From Methanobacteriota archaeon (GTDB taxonomy: Archaea; Thermoplasmatota; Poseidoniia; Poseidoniales; Thalassarchaeaceae): a stretch of 10,513 bases of DNA. Every line of letters begins with the position of its first letter. The stretch's first letter is position 1. The DNA is taken from positions 1 through 10,513 of the forward strand of contig NYST01000021.1 in NCBI GenBank assembly GCA_002683155.1, in the 5' to 3' direction. This document shows, piece after piece, positions 1 through 6,734 of the stretch. Under the pieces are notes generated by a model, which saw only the letters and a program-made list of their open reading frames with translations, ran no database searches and was not told the origin of the DNA. A program made the position numbers and the translations under genes.

Positions 1-168
1 CTCAAGACCGACATAAGCTACCAATTTCTGATTGTCAGAGTGTCTTGAACCGCCAGAAAGTACTGATTCCACGTGATTGATACCTACAACTTCTTGGCAG
101 GCGGAGAACATACTATCTATTCGTTCTCGAGATTCTGAATCAATCTCTGGAGGGTCCTCCTCTGACAT
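1..168 (-). CDS. tyrS: Probable tyrosyl-tRNA synthetase, N-terminal fragment (3' end beyond window)
   Basis: Only the first 56 codons lie in the window; the frame is open to the left edge. The ATG at 168 follows an AGGTGA ribosome-binding site at 178-173 that overlaps the stop codon of the upstream gene, so the two are probably co-transcribed. After an acidic start (MSEEDPPEID) the fragment has an Arg-containing helix, then QEVV, a short helix ending SVL, a Ser/Gly-rich turn, and KLVAYVGLE at the edge. This order resembles the N-terminus of archaeal TyrRS, in which a helix with EEVV is followed by AYxGFEPSG leading to the HIGH motif. The HIGH and KMSKS motifs are outside the window, so the identification is an inference from a short pattern. 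A TrpRS-like or unrelated protein remains possible. Confidence 0.6.
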   Translation of the reverse strand, partial: MSEEDPPEIDSESRERIDSMFSACQEVVGINHVESVLSGGSRHSDNQKLVAYVGLE

Positions 169-176
169 CTGGTCAC

Positions 177-689
177 CTAGTTGAATAGCTTGTTTAGCTT
201 CTCAGCCCTGCCTGCCGCCTTGGTATTGTCATTAGCTTCAAGGAGTGTTTCTATCTCCCCTATCAGGGATTCTGCCTGTTCTTTCTTCTCCCCGTCAATA
301 CTTTCTGCCATCTCCATGAAGTGCTTTGCAGAAGAGATGGCTGACTTTGCTTTTGATGCCTTCTTTGCCCATTCCTTCGCCTTATCACCTCGTTGTTTTG
401 AATTGTAGCCAGTAGCCTTGTCTAGGAAGGCAGTCCACTTCTTTCTATCTTCCATGGCTGACTTCATCGCTTCTGGGTCTTCGAAGTCAGGCGGGACATT
501 GGTGACATCAACAATCATTGCCCCATTTTCATATCTGGCTTCAATAGATGTCATTACTCCGTGAGATGCCTCGAATGAGTTGTCGGAAGAGCTTTCCACT
601 TCGTCGAAGAACTCCTTTGCAAGAGCACCCAAACCCCCATTGCCGTCTACTTCCTTGATTAATCCCCTGCGAACGTCGAATCGCTCCAT
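177..689 (-). CDS. DUF5611-like protein, function unknown
   Basis: A 170-residue soluble protein. The frame is open further upstream to 800, but the ATG at 689 is preferred. It has a GGAG ribosome-binding site 4 nt ahead, the family as I recall it starts with a similar M-E-R-(Y/F)-D run, and the upstream extension would be Arg-rich and run into the divergent gene's start. Residues 1-90 form a mixed alpha/beta domain (MERFDVRRG, then alternating strands). It is followed by the segment FLDKATGYNSKQRGDKAKEW, which resembles the ATGY-x-x-K-x-R segment I associate with the DUF5611 family of Thermoplasmata. The remainder (about 105-170) is Lys/Ala/Glu-rich and predicted helical, probably coiled coil. 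It has no signal peptide and no cysteines. The stop codon overlaps the ribosome-binding site of the probable tyrS downstream, which suggests translational linkage. The family name is from memory; the biochemical role is unknown. Confidence 0.7.
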   Translation of the reverse strand: MERFDVRRGLIKEVDGNGGLGALAKEFFDEVESSSDNSFEASHGVMTSIEARYENGAMIVDVTNVPPDFEDPEAMKSAMEDRKKWTAFLDKATGYNSKQRGDKAKEWAKKASKAKSAISSAKHFMEMAESIDGEKKEQAESLIGEIETLLEANDNTKAAGRAEKLNKLFN

Positions 690-785
690 GCCCCTCCGAA
701 TGAACAGGGTCTCTTCAATACTGCCGAACCCGACTACGTCTACAACTAGTACAAGGGCTAAACGAGCACGGTGCCTCCGACATCC

Positions 786-2021
786 ATGGGCAAGGGGCAT
801 TTCCCAACCATAATTGGGGTAGTGACCATTCTCTTGCTACCGCTGGCAATGGCACAGTCGGTAGTCAATATGGGGGGTGTCGTGATCCTTGACGAGCTAG
901 ATCTTGGAATTGAGGGGGGTGATGTTTCTCCGGATGGGGAGTTTGTTCTAGCCCATGGTGCAGATTCTGCAATTTTCTTAATTGAGTCCGGGGTTCCGTT
1001 TAACAATTCAAGAGTGGAATTTTCTGGAAGTGAGACTCTGCTGGATGCTTCATTCCACCCTAGTGGCAAGACAGCTCTTCTGGTTGGAGAGGAAGGTCTG
1101 TTGTTGAGGTTCATTTCATCGAATAGCACCGTGGAGAAATCAGGAGGGGGTTCGGCCTTCGGTGGCACTGATCTAAATGCAGTCTCTTGGAACGGAGATG
1201 GTAGTTGGGCATACATTGGCGGGGAAGAGGGTTGGATTTGGAGATACAGAGGACTTGATGAAGGTGGCTTTGAGGCGGTTCCTCTCGAAAATCGAGGTGA
1301 AAGTGACATTAATGCAATTTCTTGTCTGCGAGGTTACAATGTCTGCTTAGTTTCGTCCAGTGTAGATGGAATTGGAGTAATAAATCAAGAGCATGAGTTA
1401 TTCTGGATCGGGGGTTATGGAAATCCCTGGATTGACGTGACGTGCCCCTCCAGCACTTCTATGGAATGCGTGGTCATCTCCTCTGACCTGACTATAGCCA
1501 GTATTGCGGTGAATATTGAAGATCCTTCTAAGACTACGATTTACGACAACGATATTGTGCAATTGAAGGGATTTGATGGCATAATGACTGGAATCGACAT
1601 TCAGAAAGACGGCAATTCCCTGATTTCACTGGCTCCCTTCGGATTAATTGAACATGACTTGGGAGAGGGCAGGTCATACCACTGGTTGGATAATGATGAT
1701 GCAACAAGTTTCGATGCTTTAATTGCGGGAGAACGAATTGTTTTCACGTGGGGCACAGGTCCCTTTGATGGCTATATTCTGACTGATAGTGGAACTATCG
1801 TTTCGTTCGCAACAGCCACCCAGAGCGAAGGGAATACCATGCTTGGAATCTGGATTGGGATAATTATTCTTGGAGGGACTACCTTGATGATCGCATCCCT
1901 ACTGACTAGTTCGTCGCCGAGACTTAGCAGATGGGTGACAAAAATGATTGGTAGCGAAGAAGAGCGGAAAAGTGTGATCAGGGAAGAAAGGCGACTTGCG
2001 AGGAAAAAAGGCCGAGCATAA
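786..2021 (+). CDS. Secreted beta-propeller protein with C-terminal membrane anchor
   Basis: A 411-residue protein from the ATG at 786. An in-frame GTG at 771 would add five residues; neither start has a clear ribosome-binding site. The N-terminus (MGKGHFPTIIGVVTILLLP, then LAMAQS) is a classic signal peptide with an Ala-x-Ala cleavage site. The body contains repeated blade-like segments: VSPDGEFVLAHG, FHPSGKTALLVG, WNGDGSWAYIGG and CLRGYNVCLVSS. These match the spacing and Gly/Asp pattern of WD40/YVTN-type beta-propeller blades. Two close Cys pairs (185/192 and 225/233, counted from GTG 771) could form disulfides outside the membrane. Near the C-terminus a single hydrophobic helix (about 357-380) is followed by a strongly basic tail with EERRLARKKGRA, consistent with an outside propeller and a cytoplasmic tail. 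Ligand and function are unknown. It is divergent from the DUF5611-like gene and lies 36 nt before gcdH. Confidence 0.75.
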   Translation: MGKGHFPTIIGVVTILLLPLAMAQSVVNMGGVVILDELDLGIEGGDVSPDGEFVLAHGADSAIFLIESGVPFNNSRVEFSGSETLLDASFHPSGKTALLVGEEGLLLRFISSNSTVEKSGGGSAFGGTDLNAVSWNGDGSWAYIGGEEGWIWRYRGLDEGGFEAVPLENRGESDINAISCLRGYNVCLVSSSVDGIGVINQEHELFWIGGYGNPWIDVTCPSSTSMECVVISSDLTIASIAVNIEDPSKTTIYDNDIVQLKGFDGIMTGIDIQKDGNSLISLAPFGLIEHDLGEGRSYHWLDNDDATSFDALIAGERIVFTWGTGPFDGYILTDSGTIVSFATATQSEGNTMLGIWIGIIILGGTTLMIASLLTSSSPRLSRWVTKMIGSEEERKSVIREERRLARKKGRA

Positions 2022-2057
2022 ATTCATGTGTAAACTTGTTCGCGGAGGACTGAGAAC

Positions 2058-3230
2058 ATGGCATACGAGGCATTAGACTTCTACGACATAGATTCCTTGC
2101 TGACCGAGGAAGAAAGAATGGTTAGAGACATGGTAAGGGACTGGGTGGAAGATAGAGTCCTCCCGAATATAGAAGATGCTTGCAGGGATGGGGTTTTCCC
2201 AGACGAGTGGAGGGTTGAGATTGGCGAGATGGGGATCCTTGGTGCCCCGTTGGAAGGCTATGGTTGCCCTGGCCTCTCTTACATTGCATACGGATTGATT
2301 TGTCAAGAGTTAGAGCGTGGAGATAGTGGGGTTCGCTCGTTTGCCAGTGTCCAAGGTTCACTTGCTATGTATCCGATATGGGACTTCGGAAGTGAGGAAC
2401 AGAAAGAGAAGTACCTGCCGGGGATGGCAAAGGGAGAATTAGTCGGGTGCTTTGGCCTTACTGAACCGGACTATGGTTCGAATCCCGGTGACATGATCAC
2501 TCGTGCTGAGGACAAAGGGGACCACTTCTTATTGAATGGTGCTAAGATGTGGATTACTAATGGAACAATTGCTGACTTGGCTGTTGTTTGGGCAAAACTT
2601 GAGGGGGAAATTCGCGGATTCATTGTAGAGAAGGGCGATCAGGGGTTCAGCGCACCGGAGATGAAAGGGAAGCACTCTCTCAAGGCGAGTGTGACCAGCG
2701 AATTGGTTTTCCAAGATTGTAAAATCCCCAAAGACCGGATTTTGCCAGATGTGAAGGGCCTAAGGGGGCCTTTCAGCTGCCTCAATAATGCCAGATATGG
2801 CATCTCTTGGGGAGCAGTCGGTGCTGCCCAATCATGCTTCAACTCGGCAAGAGAGTATGCACTCAGCAGAATTCAATTTGGACATCCGATTGCTTCTTTC
2901 CAACTTGTCCAGAATAAACTCTCTTGGATGCTTCGCGAGATTACCAAAGGGCAATTACTGGCTTATCACATTGGCAAGAAGAAGGGTGACGGAAGTTGGA
3001 TTCCGGAGCAGATCTCTCTAGCCAAGATGAATAACGTAGACATGGCTCTTGAGATAGCGCGCATGTCTAGGGATATCCATGGTGCCAATGGAATCCTGGA
3101 CGAGTATCCCGTGATGAGACACATGGCAAATCTAGAGTCGGTGAAAACATACGAGGGGACGCATGACATCCACAATCTGATTATAGGAAGGCACATTACA
3201 GGGATCCAATCGTTCACACGGGAGCCTTGA
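2058..3230 (+). CDS. gcdH: Glutaryl-CoA dehydrogenase
   Basis: A 390-residue FAD-dependent acyl-CoA dehydrogenase that oxidises and decarboxylates glutaryl-CoA to crotonyl-CoA in lysine, tryptophan or aromatic-acid breakdown. The N-terminal helical domain (about 1-125) is followed by the beta domain (CFGLTEPDYGSNPGDM, then KMWITNGTIADLAVVWA) and a C-terminal helical domain. Diagnostic segments are SVQGSLAMYPI, GPFSCLNNARYGISWG, RIQFGHPIASFQLVQNKL and KTYEGTHDIHNLIIGR. The catalytic base is Glu366 in YEGTHDIH. The glutarate-binding Arg and Ser of the human enzyme (R94, S98) align with Arg93 and Ser97, and Tyr365 and Glu86 match residues kept in decarboxylating enzymes. The ATG at 2058 has GGAGG at 2044-2048, 9 nt upstream. 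The length is typical of the mature, presequence-free enzyme. etfB and etfA follow and encode its probable electron acceptor. Assignment to glutaryl-CoA over a general acyl-CoA dehydrogenase is strong by motif. Confidence 0.93.
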   Translation: MAYEALDFYDIDSLLTEEERMVRDMVRDWVEDRVLPNIEDACRDGVFPDEWRVEIGEMGILGAPLEGYGCPGLSYIAYGLICQELERGDSGVRSFASVQGSLAMYPIWDFGSEEQKEKYLPGMAKGELVGCFGLTEPDYGSNPGDMITRAEDKGDHFLLNGAKMWITNGTIADLAVVWAKLEGEIRGFIVEKGDQGFSAPEMKGKHSLKASVTSELVFQDCKIPKDRILPDVKGLRGPFSCLNNARYGISWGAVGAAQSCFNSAREYALSRIQFGHPIASFQLVQNKLSWMLREITKGQLLAYHIGKKKGDGSWIPEQISLAKMNNVDMALEIARMSRDIHGANGILDEYPVMRHMANLESVKTYEGTHDIHNLIIGRHITGIQSFTREP

Positions 3231-3277
3231 ATCGAAAGAGTCTCCCGACCCAAGATTGAAAGAGCCTCCTCCGACCC
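3231..3277 (+). repeat. Imperfect tandem repeat in the gcdH-etfB spacer
   Basis: Two adjacent related copies lie in the 65-nt gap. Copy 1 (3231-3251) reads ATCGAAAGAG then TCTCCCGACCC; copy 2 (3255-3277) reads ATTGAAAGAG then CCTCCTCCGACCC. The second differs by two substitutions and a short insertion. The copies are non-coding. Copy 2 carries CCTCC, which resembles the 3' end of 16S rRNA. No function can be read from the sequence. Confidence 0.6.
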
Positions 3278-3295
3278 CGATAACTGGGTAGCATT

Positions 3296-4051
3296 ATGGG
3301 AGTAGCAGTTCTGCTTAAGCAGGTCCCGGATACTACTGCCAAGATTAGCATTAGCGGGGACAGGGTGGATGAGGCATCCATTACCAAATGGTCAATTAGC
3401 CCCTACGACGAGTATGCCCTCGAAAACGCCATCAAATTGAAGGAGTCTGGTTTCGGGGACGTTGTAGCCATAACGTGCGGCCCTTCACGTTCGGCGAAGT
3501 GCCTAACAGAGGCTGCTGCGGTTGGGGCAGACCGATTAATTCACATTATTTCTGAATCGCCATTGGACAGTATCCAAGTCCAATCCCTACTATCTGCAGC
3601 AGTAAAGGAATCGGGGTGTGAAGTGGTGATGTGCGGAAAGCAGGCTGCAGACACGAACAGCGGTTCAACTGGACCTGGATTGGCCACCACTCTTGGGTTC
3701 TCGTGCGTAGGCGGAGTCACCGAAGTCTCCATAGAAGGAGGGAATGCCTCTGCTACCCGCCTAGGGCCTTCGGGTTTAGAACAAGTAGAAGTCGCAGTAC
3801 CTTGCGTTTTTACATTTGACAAGGGGGATTCTGAGTTAAGGAGGCCCAATGTCAGAGGAATAATGATGGCTAAAAAGAAACCAGTGGATGTCTTTTCAGC
3901 TGAAGATTTAGGAGTCGATGTAGGAGATTCAATGGTCGAAATAAAATCTCATTCTTCACCTCCGGAGAAGAAACCGGGCCAGAAATTCGTTGGTTCTGAT
4001 TCGATTCCCGAGGTGGTTAGTAAGTTGAGGGAAGAAGCAAACGTCATCTAG
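3296..4051 (+). CDS. etfB: Electron transfer flavoprotein subunit beta
   Basis: A 251-residue beta subunit of the cytoplasmic ETF heterodimer, which takes electrons from acyl-CoA dehydrogenases. It opens with the family signature VAVLLKQVPDTTAKI, continues with SPYDEYALENAIKLKE, and has the AMP-site region GKQAADTNSGSTGP (114-127). Near the C-terminus LRRPNVRGIMMAKKKPVDVF (181-200) corresponds to the recognition loop and following helix used to dock onto dehydrogenases. At the position of the human loop leucine (Leu195) this protein appears to have Val186. The C-terminal arm ending in a Lys/Glu-rich helix is typical and wraps the alpha subunit in known structures. The ATG at 3296 has only a weak GGGTA-like site upstream. 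It is preceded by gcdH and followed 10 nt later by etfA, so it very probably forms one transcription unit with both. Confidence 0.94.
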   Translation: MGVAVLLKQVPDTTAKISISGDRVDEASITKWSISPYDEYALENAIKLKESGFGDVVAITCGPSRSAKCLTEAAAVGADRLIHIISESPLDSIQVQSLLSAAVKESGCEVVMCGKQAADTNSGSTGPGLATTLGFSCVGGVTEVSIEGGNASATRLGPSGLEQVEVAVPCVFTFDKGDSELRRPNVRGIMMAKKKPVDVFSAEDLGVDVGDSMVEIKSHSSPPEKKPGQKFVGSDSIPEVVSKLREEANVI

Positions 4052-4061
4052 AGGTTAGAAA

Positions 4062-4991
4062 ATGAGTGTAACAGTTATTTCGGAGTCTAGCAATGGGGCC
4101 CTTCATCCAGTTACAGCACAACTGGTAGGGGCCGCATCCTCGCTTGGAGGATCGATTACAGTCATCTGCCCAGGTGGTGTCGGTTCCTCTGATGCGGCAA
4201 ATATTGCCGGCGTTACAAAAGTAATTTCAGTAGAGGGTGATTGCTTCGAAAGCTACGATTGCGTGGCATGGTCAAAGGCAATATCGCCCTTGGTCGAGGG
4301 AGATCTGGTTCTCTCCTCCTCGTCTGCAGTTGGCAGGGATCTGGCCTCGTCAATTGCCGCATCTATGGGAGTTCCGGTTGTTCAGGACGTGACAAGCCTG
4401 ACAGAGGGTTTTTCCGCGACTAGGCCTATTTTTTCTGGGAAGGCGATTGAAGAAGTTGGTATTTCTTCCCCCTGTGCCATCAGCCTCAGGGCCAATTCAT
4501 TCGAATCTGCAGGAGATGGCGGTAACGCAGAGGTCTCTTCTGTTAATGTCAGCCAGGATATTACTGTTGCAGTGAAACAGGCACTTGCCAAGGCGAGTGA
4601 GAGGATCGATGTTTCCGAAGCAGATATCGTCATATCTGGAGGCAGGGGGATGGGGGAGCCAGCGAACTTCTCCCATCTCGAAGAAGTTGCAGACATACTT
4701 GGGGCCGCGGTTGGAGCAAGCAGGGCTGCAGTGGATACTTGGGGGGAGATACCCCACAGCATGCAAGTCGGACAGACTGGGAAAACGGTCACTCCCAACC
4801 TATACATTGCAGTTGGGATAAGTGGAGCAATACAGCATCTCGCAGGGATGCGTTCGAGCAAGTTTATTCTGGCAATAAACAAAGACGCAGATGCCCCAAT
4901 CTTTGGTGTTGCAGATTATGGAATCGTTTCCACGTGGGAAGAAGCACTGCCGGTGTTGAAAGAACATCTGTCTGATTTGCTTTCAAACTGA
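4062..4991 (+). CDS. etfA: Electron transfer flavoprotein subunit alpha
   Basis: A 309-residue alpha subunit that carries the redox-active FAD of ETF. The N-terminal alpha/beta domain (1-185) is variable in the family. The C-terminal FAD domain is unmistakable: GGRGMG (193-198), ASRAAVD (219-225), QVGQTGKTV (235-243), LYIAVGISGAIQH (247-259), and NKDADAPIF followed by VADYGIVS (273-290). The ATG at 4062 follows a GAGGT ribosome-binding site at 4051-4055 that starts on the last base of the etfB stop codon. The pair would pass electrons from GcdH to an ETF:quinone oxidoreductase, not present here. The last 9 bp overlap the 3' end of purF on the opposite strand, so neither gene has room for an intergenic terminator. 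The motifs fit the ordinary (group I) ETF; a bifurcating form has not been excluded by structure-level comparison. Confidence 0.95.
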   Translation: MSVTVISESSNGALHPVTAQLVGAASSLGGSITVICPGGVGSSDAANIAGVTKVISVEGDCFESYDCVAWSKAISPLVEGDLVLSSSSAVGRDLASSIAASMGVPVVQDVTSLTEGFSATRPIFSGKAIEEVGISSPCAISLRANSFESAGDGGNAEVSSVNVSQDITVAVKQALAKASERIDVSEADIVISGGRGMGEPANFSHLEEVADILGAAVGASRAAVDTWGEIPHSMQVGQTGKTVTPNLYIAVGISGAIQHLAGMRSSKFILAINKDADAPIFGVADYGIVSTWEEALPVLKEHLSDLLSN

Positions 4992-6485
4992 CACGTTGCC
5001 CTTTTCCGAGTCTGCCCTAATTTGCCCTATTCTGCTGAGGTACTCCTCAGTAACCCCTCCGGTGACGTATACTCCGTTGAAGCAAGAGCAATCGAAAACG
5101 GCAGGGGCTTGTGTTCCAGCGCCGGTACAGGATTCGACGAGATCTTCGAGATCCTGATAAATCAGCCAATCGGCCCCTATGGAAGTGCAAATTTCCTCAT
5201 TTGTCTTCCCATAAGCGACGTATTCCTCCCTTGCCGGCATATCAATCCCGTACACGTTCGGGTGGATGATGGGGGGTGATGATGAGGCGAAAAGTACTCT
5301 TTTTGCCCCGGCATCTCTGGCCATCTGGACGATTCTCCGAGAAGTGTTTCCTCGGACTATGCTATCGTCGACAATCAAGACGGTCTTGCCTTCGAACTCA
5401 TCGTCTATTGTGTTCAGTTTCTTCCTAACCGAGTCCTTTCTAATCTTCTGACCGGGCATTATGAAGGTCCTCCCAATGTAACGATTCTTGACGAACCCTT
5501 CCCGATATGGCACTCCCAATGTGCTAGAAATTCCTAGGGCTGCTATTCTCCCACTATCTGGAACTGGAATGACTGCATCGATTTCATTCTCTTGGTAGTA
5601 TTTGGAAATTCTCTTTGCAAGCGACTCCCCCATCCTCAATCTTGCCTTGTGAACTGAAATTCCATCAATTACGGAGTCTGGTCTAGCGAAGTATACGTGT
5701 TCGAAGACGCATGGCGTGTGAGTTATTTTTGGGTGGCAAACCTGTGAAATAATCCTCCCATCCATCCTAACTATTACTGCTTCTCCGGGATTAACGTCCC
5801 TCTCCATTTCGAAGCCTAGAGATTGGCAAACTACGCTTTCTGAAGAAACTAGCCTCTCAGTGAAATCGTCGGATTCCCTCTTCCCCAAAAATAGTGGGCG
5901 TATCCCATTGGGGTCCCTGAATGCCACCATTCCCCAACCTGTAATTAGGCATACCACACTGTAGCTTCCTTCCACCCTCAAGTGAGTCCTTTCGACTGCT
6001 CGGAAGATGTCATCCTCACCTAGGGCATCCATCCCCCCTTGACGCCCATCAACTGATCTCTGGATTTCGGCTGCGAAAAGGTTGAGCAGTGCTTCTGAAT
6101 CTGAACTGGTGTTTATTCTGCGATGATCGTATTCCAGAAGTCCGGAAATGATATCTGGGGTATTGTTCAGATTTCCATTGTGAGCCAGACTTACACCGAA
6201 TGGTGTATTGGTGTAGAATGGTTGGGCCTCGGCTGAAGAGTTTGAGCCAGCGGTCGGGTACCTCACGTGACCGATTCCCATGGAACCGACTAATTTGCTC
6301 ATATGCCGCTCGAGAAAGACGTCCCTGACCAATCCATTTGCTCTTCGGTGGCAAATGTTATCAGAATCGCTAGTTACTATTCCAGCTGCATCTTGGCCCC
6401 TATGCTGTAAAACAATTAGGCCGTCGTAGACCGAAGTAGCCACTTGAGTTCCCGGAGCGCCAACTATTCCGATGATTCCGCACAT
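4983..6485 (-). CDS. purF: Amidophosphoribosyltransferase (glutamine PRPP amidotransferase)
   Basis: A 500-residue enzyme that makes 5-phosphoribosylamine from PRPP and glutamine, the first step of de novo purine synthesis. The N-terminal Ntn-hydrolase glutaminase domain starts directly at the nucleophile (MCGIIG, Cys2), with no propeptide, so the ATG at 6485 is fixed. GHVRYPTAG (72-80), HNGN (102-105) and SSDSE (127-131) form the glutamine site. The C-terminal phosphoribosyltransferase domain carries the PRPP loop VLIVDDSIVRGNTS (369-382). Long stretches resemble the E. coli enzyme: FVKNRYIGRTFIMPGQ, PNVYGIDMP, and CFNGVYVT near the end. The four Cys ligands of the Bacillus-type Fe-S cluster are not all present: Asn410 sits where one is expected, and the C-terminal CxxC is replaced by DCSC. 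No ribosome-binding site is visible before the start, which lies 50 nt after L37e in the same orientation. Confidence 0.96.
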   Translation of the reverse strand: MCGIIGIVGAPGTQVATSVYDGLIVLQHRGQDAAGIVTSDSDNICHRRANGLVRDVFLERHMSKLVGSMGIGHVRYPTAGSNSSAEAQPFYTNTPFGVSLAHNGNLNNTPDIISGLLEYDHRRINTSSDSEALLNLFAAEIQRSVDGRQGGMDALGEDDIFRAVERTHLRVEGSYSVVCLITGWGMVAFRDPNGIRPLFLGKRESDDFTERLVSSESVVCQSLGFEMERDVNPGEAVIVRMDGRIISQVCHPKITHTPCVFEHVYFARPDSVIDGISVHKARLRMGESLAKRISKYYQENEIDAVIPVPDSGRIAALGISSTLGVPYREGFVKNRYIGRTFIMPGQKIRKDSVRKKLNTIDDEFEGKTVLIVDDSIVRGNTSRRIVQMARDAGAKRVLFASSSPPIIHPNVYGIDMPAREEYVAYGKTNEEICTSIGADWLIYQDLEDLVESCTGAGTQAPAVFDCSCFNGVYVTGGVTEEYLSRIGQIRADSEKGNVSV

Positions 6486-6535
6486 CGGTTATCATTCCCG
6501 GGTATGCGAACAGGACTTAGGGGTTTCCGGCGGTT

Positions 6536-6721
6536 TCACTTCTTCTGGGACATGGACCTATTGCGCTTGTTCCATCTGAACTTCCTAAGTCTGGCTGTGT
6601 CTCCATACCCGCAGCTTGCGCATTGTCCCTTTTGCTTATGGTACGAGTGACGTCCACATCTCCTGCACCTTATGTGGGTGGATTTCTGCTTCTTGCCCAT
6701 GCTCGGTGTACCCTTTGACAT
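6536..6721 (-). CDS. rpl37e: Large ribosomal subunit protein L37e
   Basis: A 61-residue archaeal/eukaryotic-type 60S/50S protein with a zinc ribbon. Cys19, Cys22, Cys34 and Cys37 form two CxxC pairs (CRRC and CASC). The sequence between and after them, HSYHKQKGQCASCGYG then RKFRWNKR, is characteristic of L37e, and the N-terminus has the usual MSKGTPSMGKK. The ATG at 6721 has a GGGTGA site 5 nt upstream; an in-frame GTG at 6730 overlaps that site and is less likely. The gene lies 13 nt after the stop of a membrane protein gene and 50 nt before purF, all on the minus strand. In many archaea an Sm-like (LSm) protein gene precedes L37e; here its place is taken by the membrane proteins. Confidence 0.95.
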   Translation of the reverse strand: MSKGTPSMGKKQKSTHIRCRRCGRHSYHKQKGQCASCGYGDTARLRKFRWNKRNRSMSQKK

Positions 6722-6734
6722 GCTTTTCACCCTA

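Noticed and set aside
690..785. Divergent spacer between the DUF5611-like and propeller genes, searched for promoters
   Set aside because: No convincing TATA or operator-like palindrome is seen; transcription must start here but I cannot place the elements.
758..1309. 183-codon open frame on the minus strand
   Set aside because: It lies antisense to the propeller gene, is Ser/Pro-rich without domain features, and has no ribosome-binding site; it is a shadow frame.
2017..2024. CATAAATT considered as a TATA box for gcdH
   Set aside because: It overlaps the stop codon of the previous gene, has no purine-rich element directly upstream, and would leave too little leader for the GGAGG site at 2044.
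4382..4882. 166-codon open frame on the minus strand
   Set aside because: It is fully antisense to the conserved FAD domain of etfA and resembles no family.
6486..6535. L37e-purF spacer with a CCCGGG palindrome, considered as an operator or riboswitch for purine control
   Set aside because: It is only 50 nt, the palindrome is 6 bp, and no purine aptamer-like structure can be recognised.
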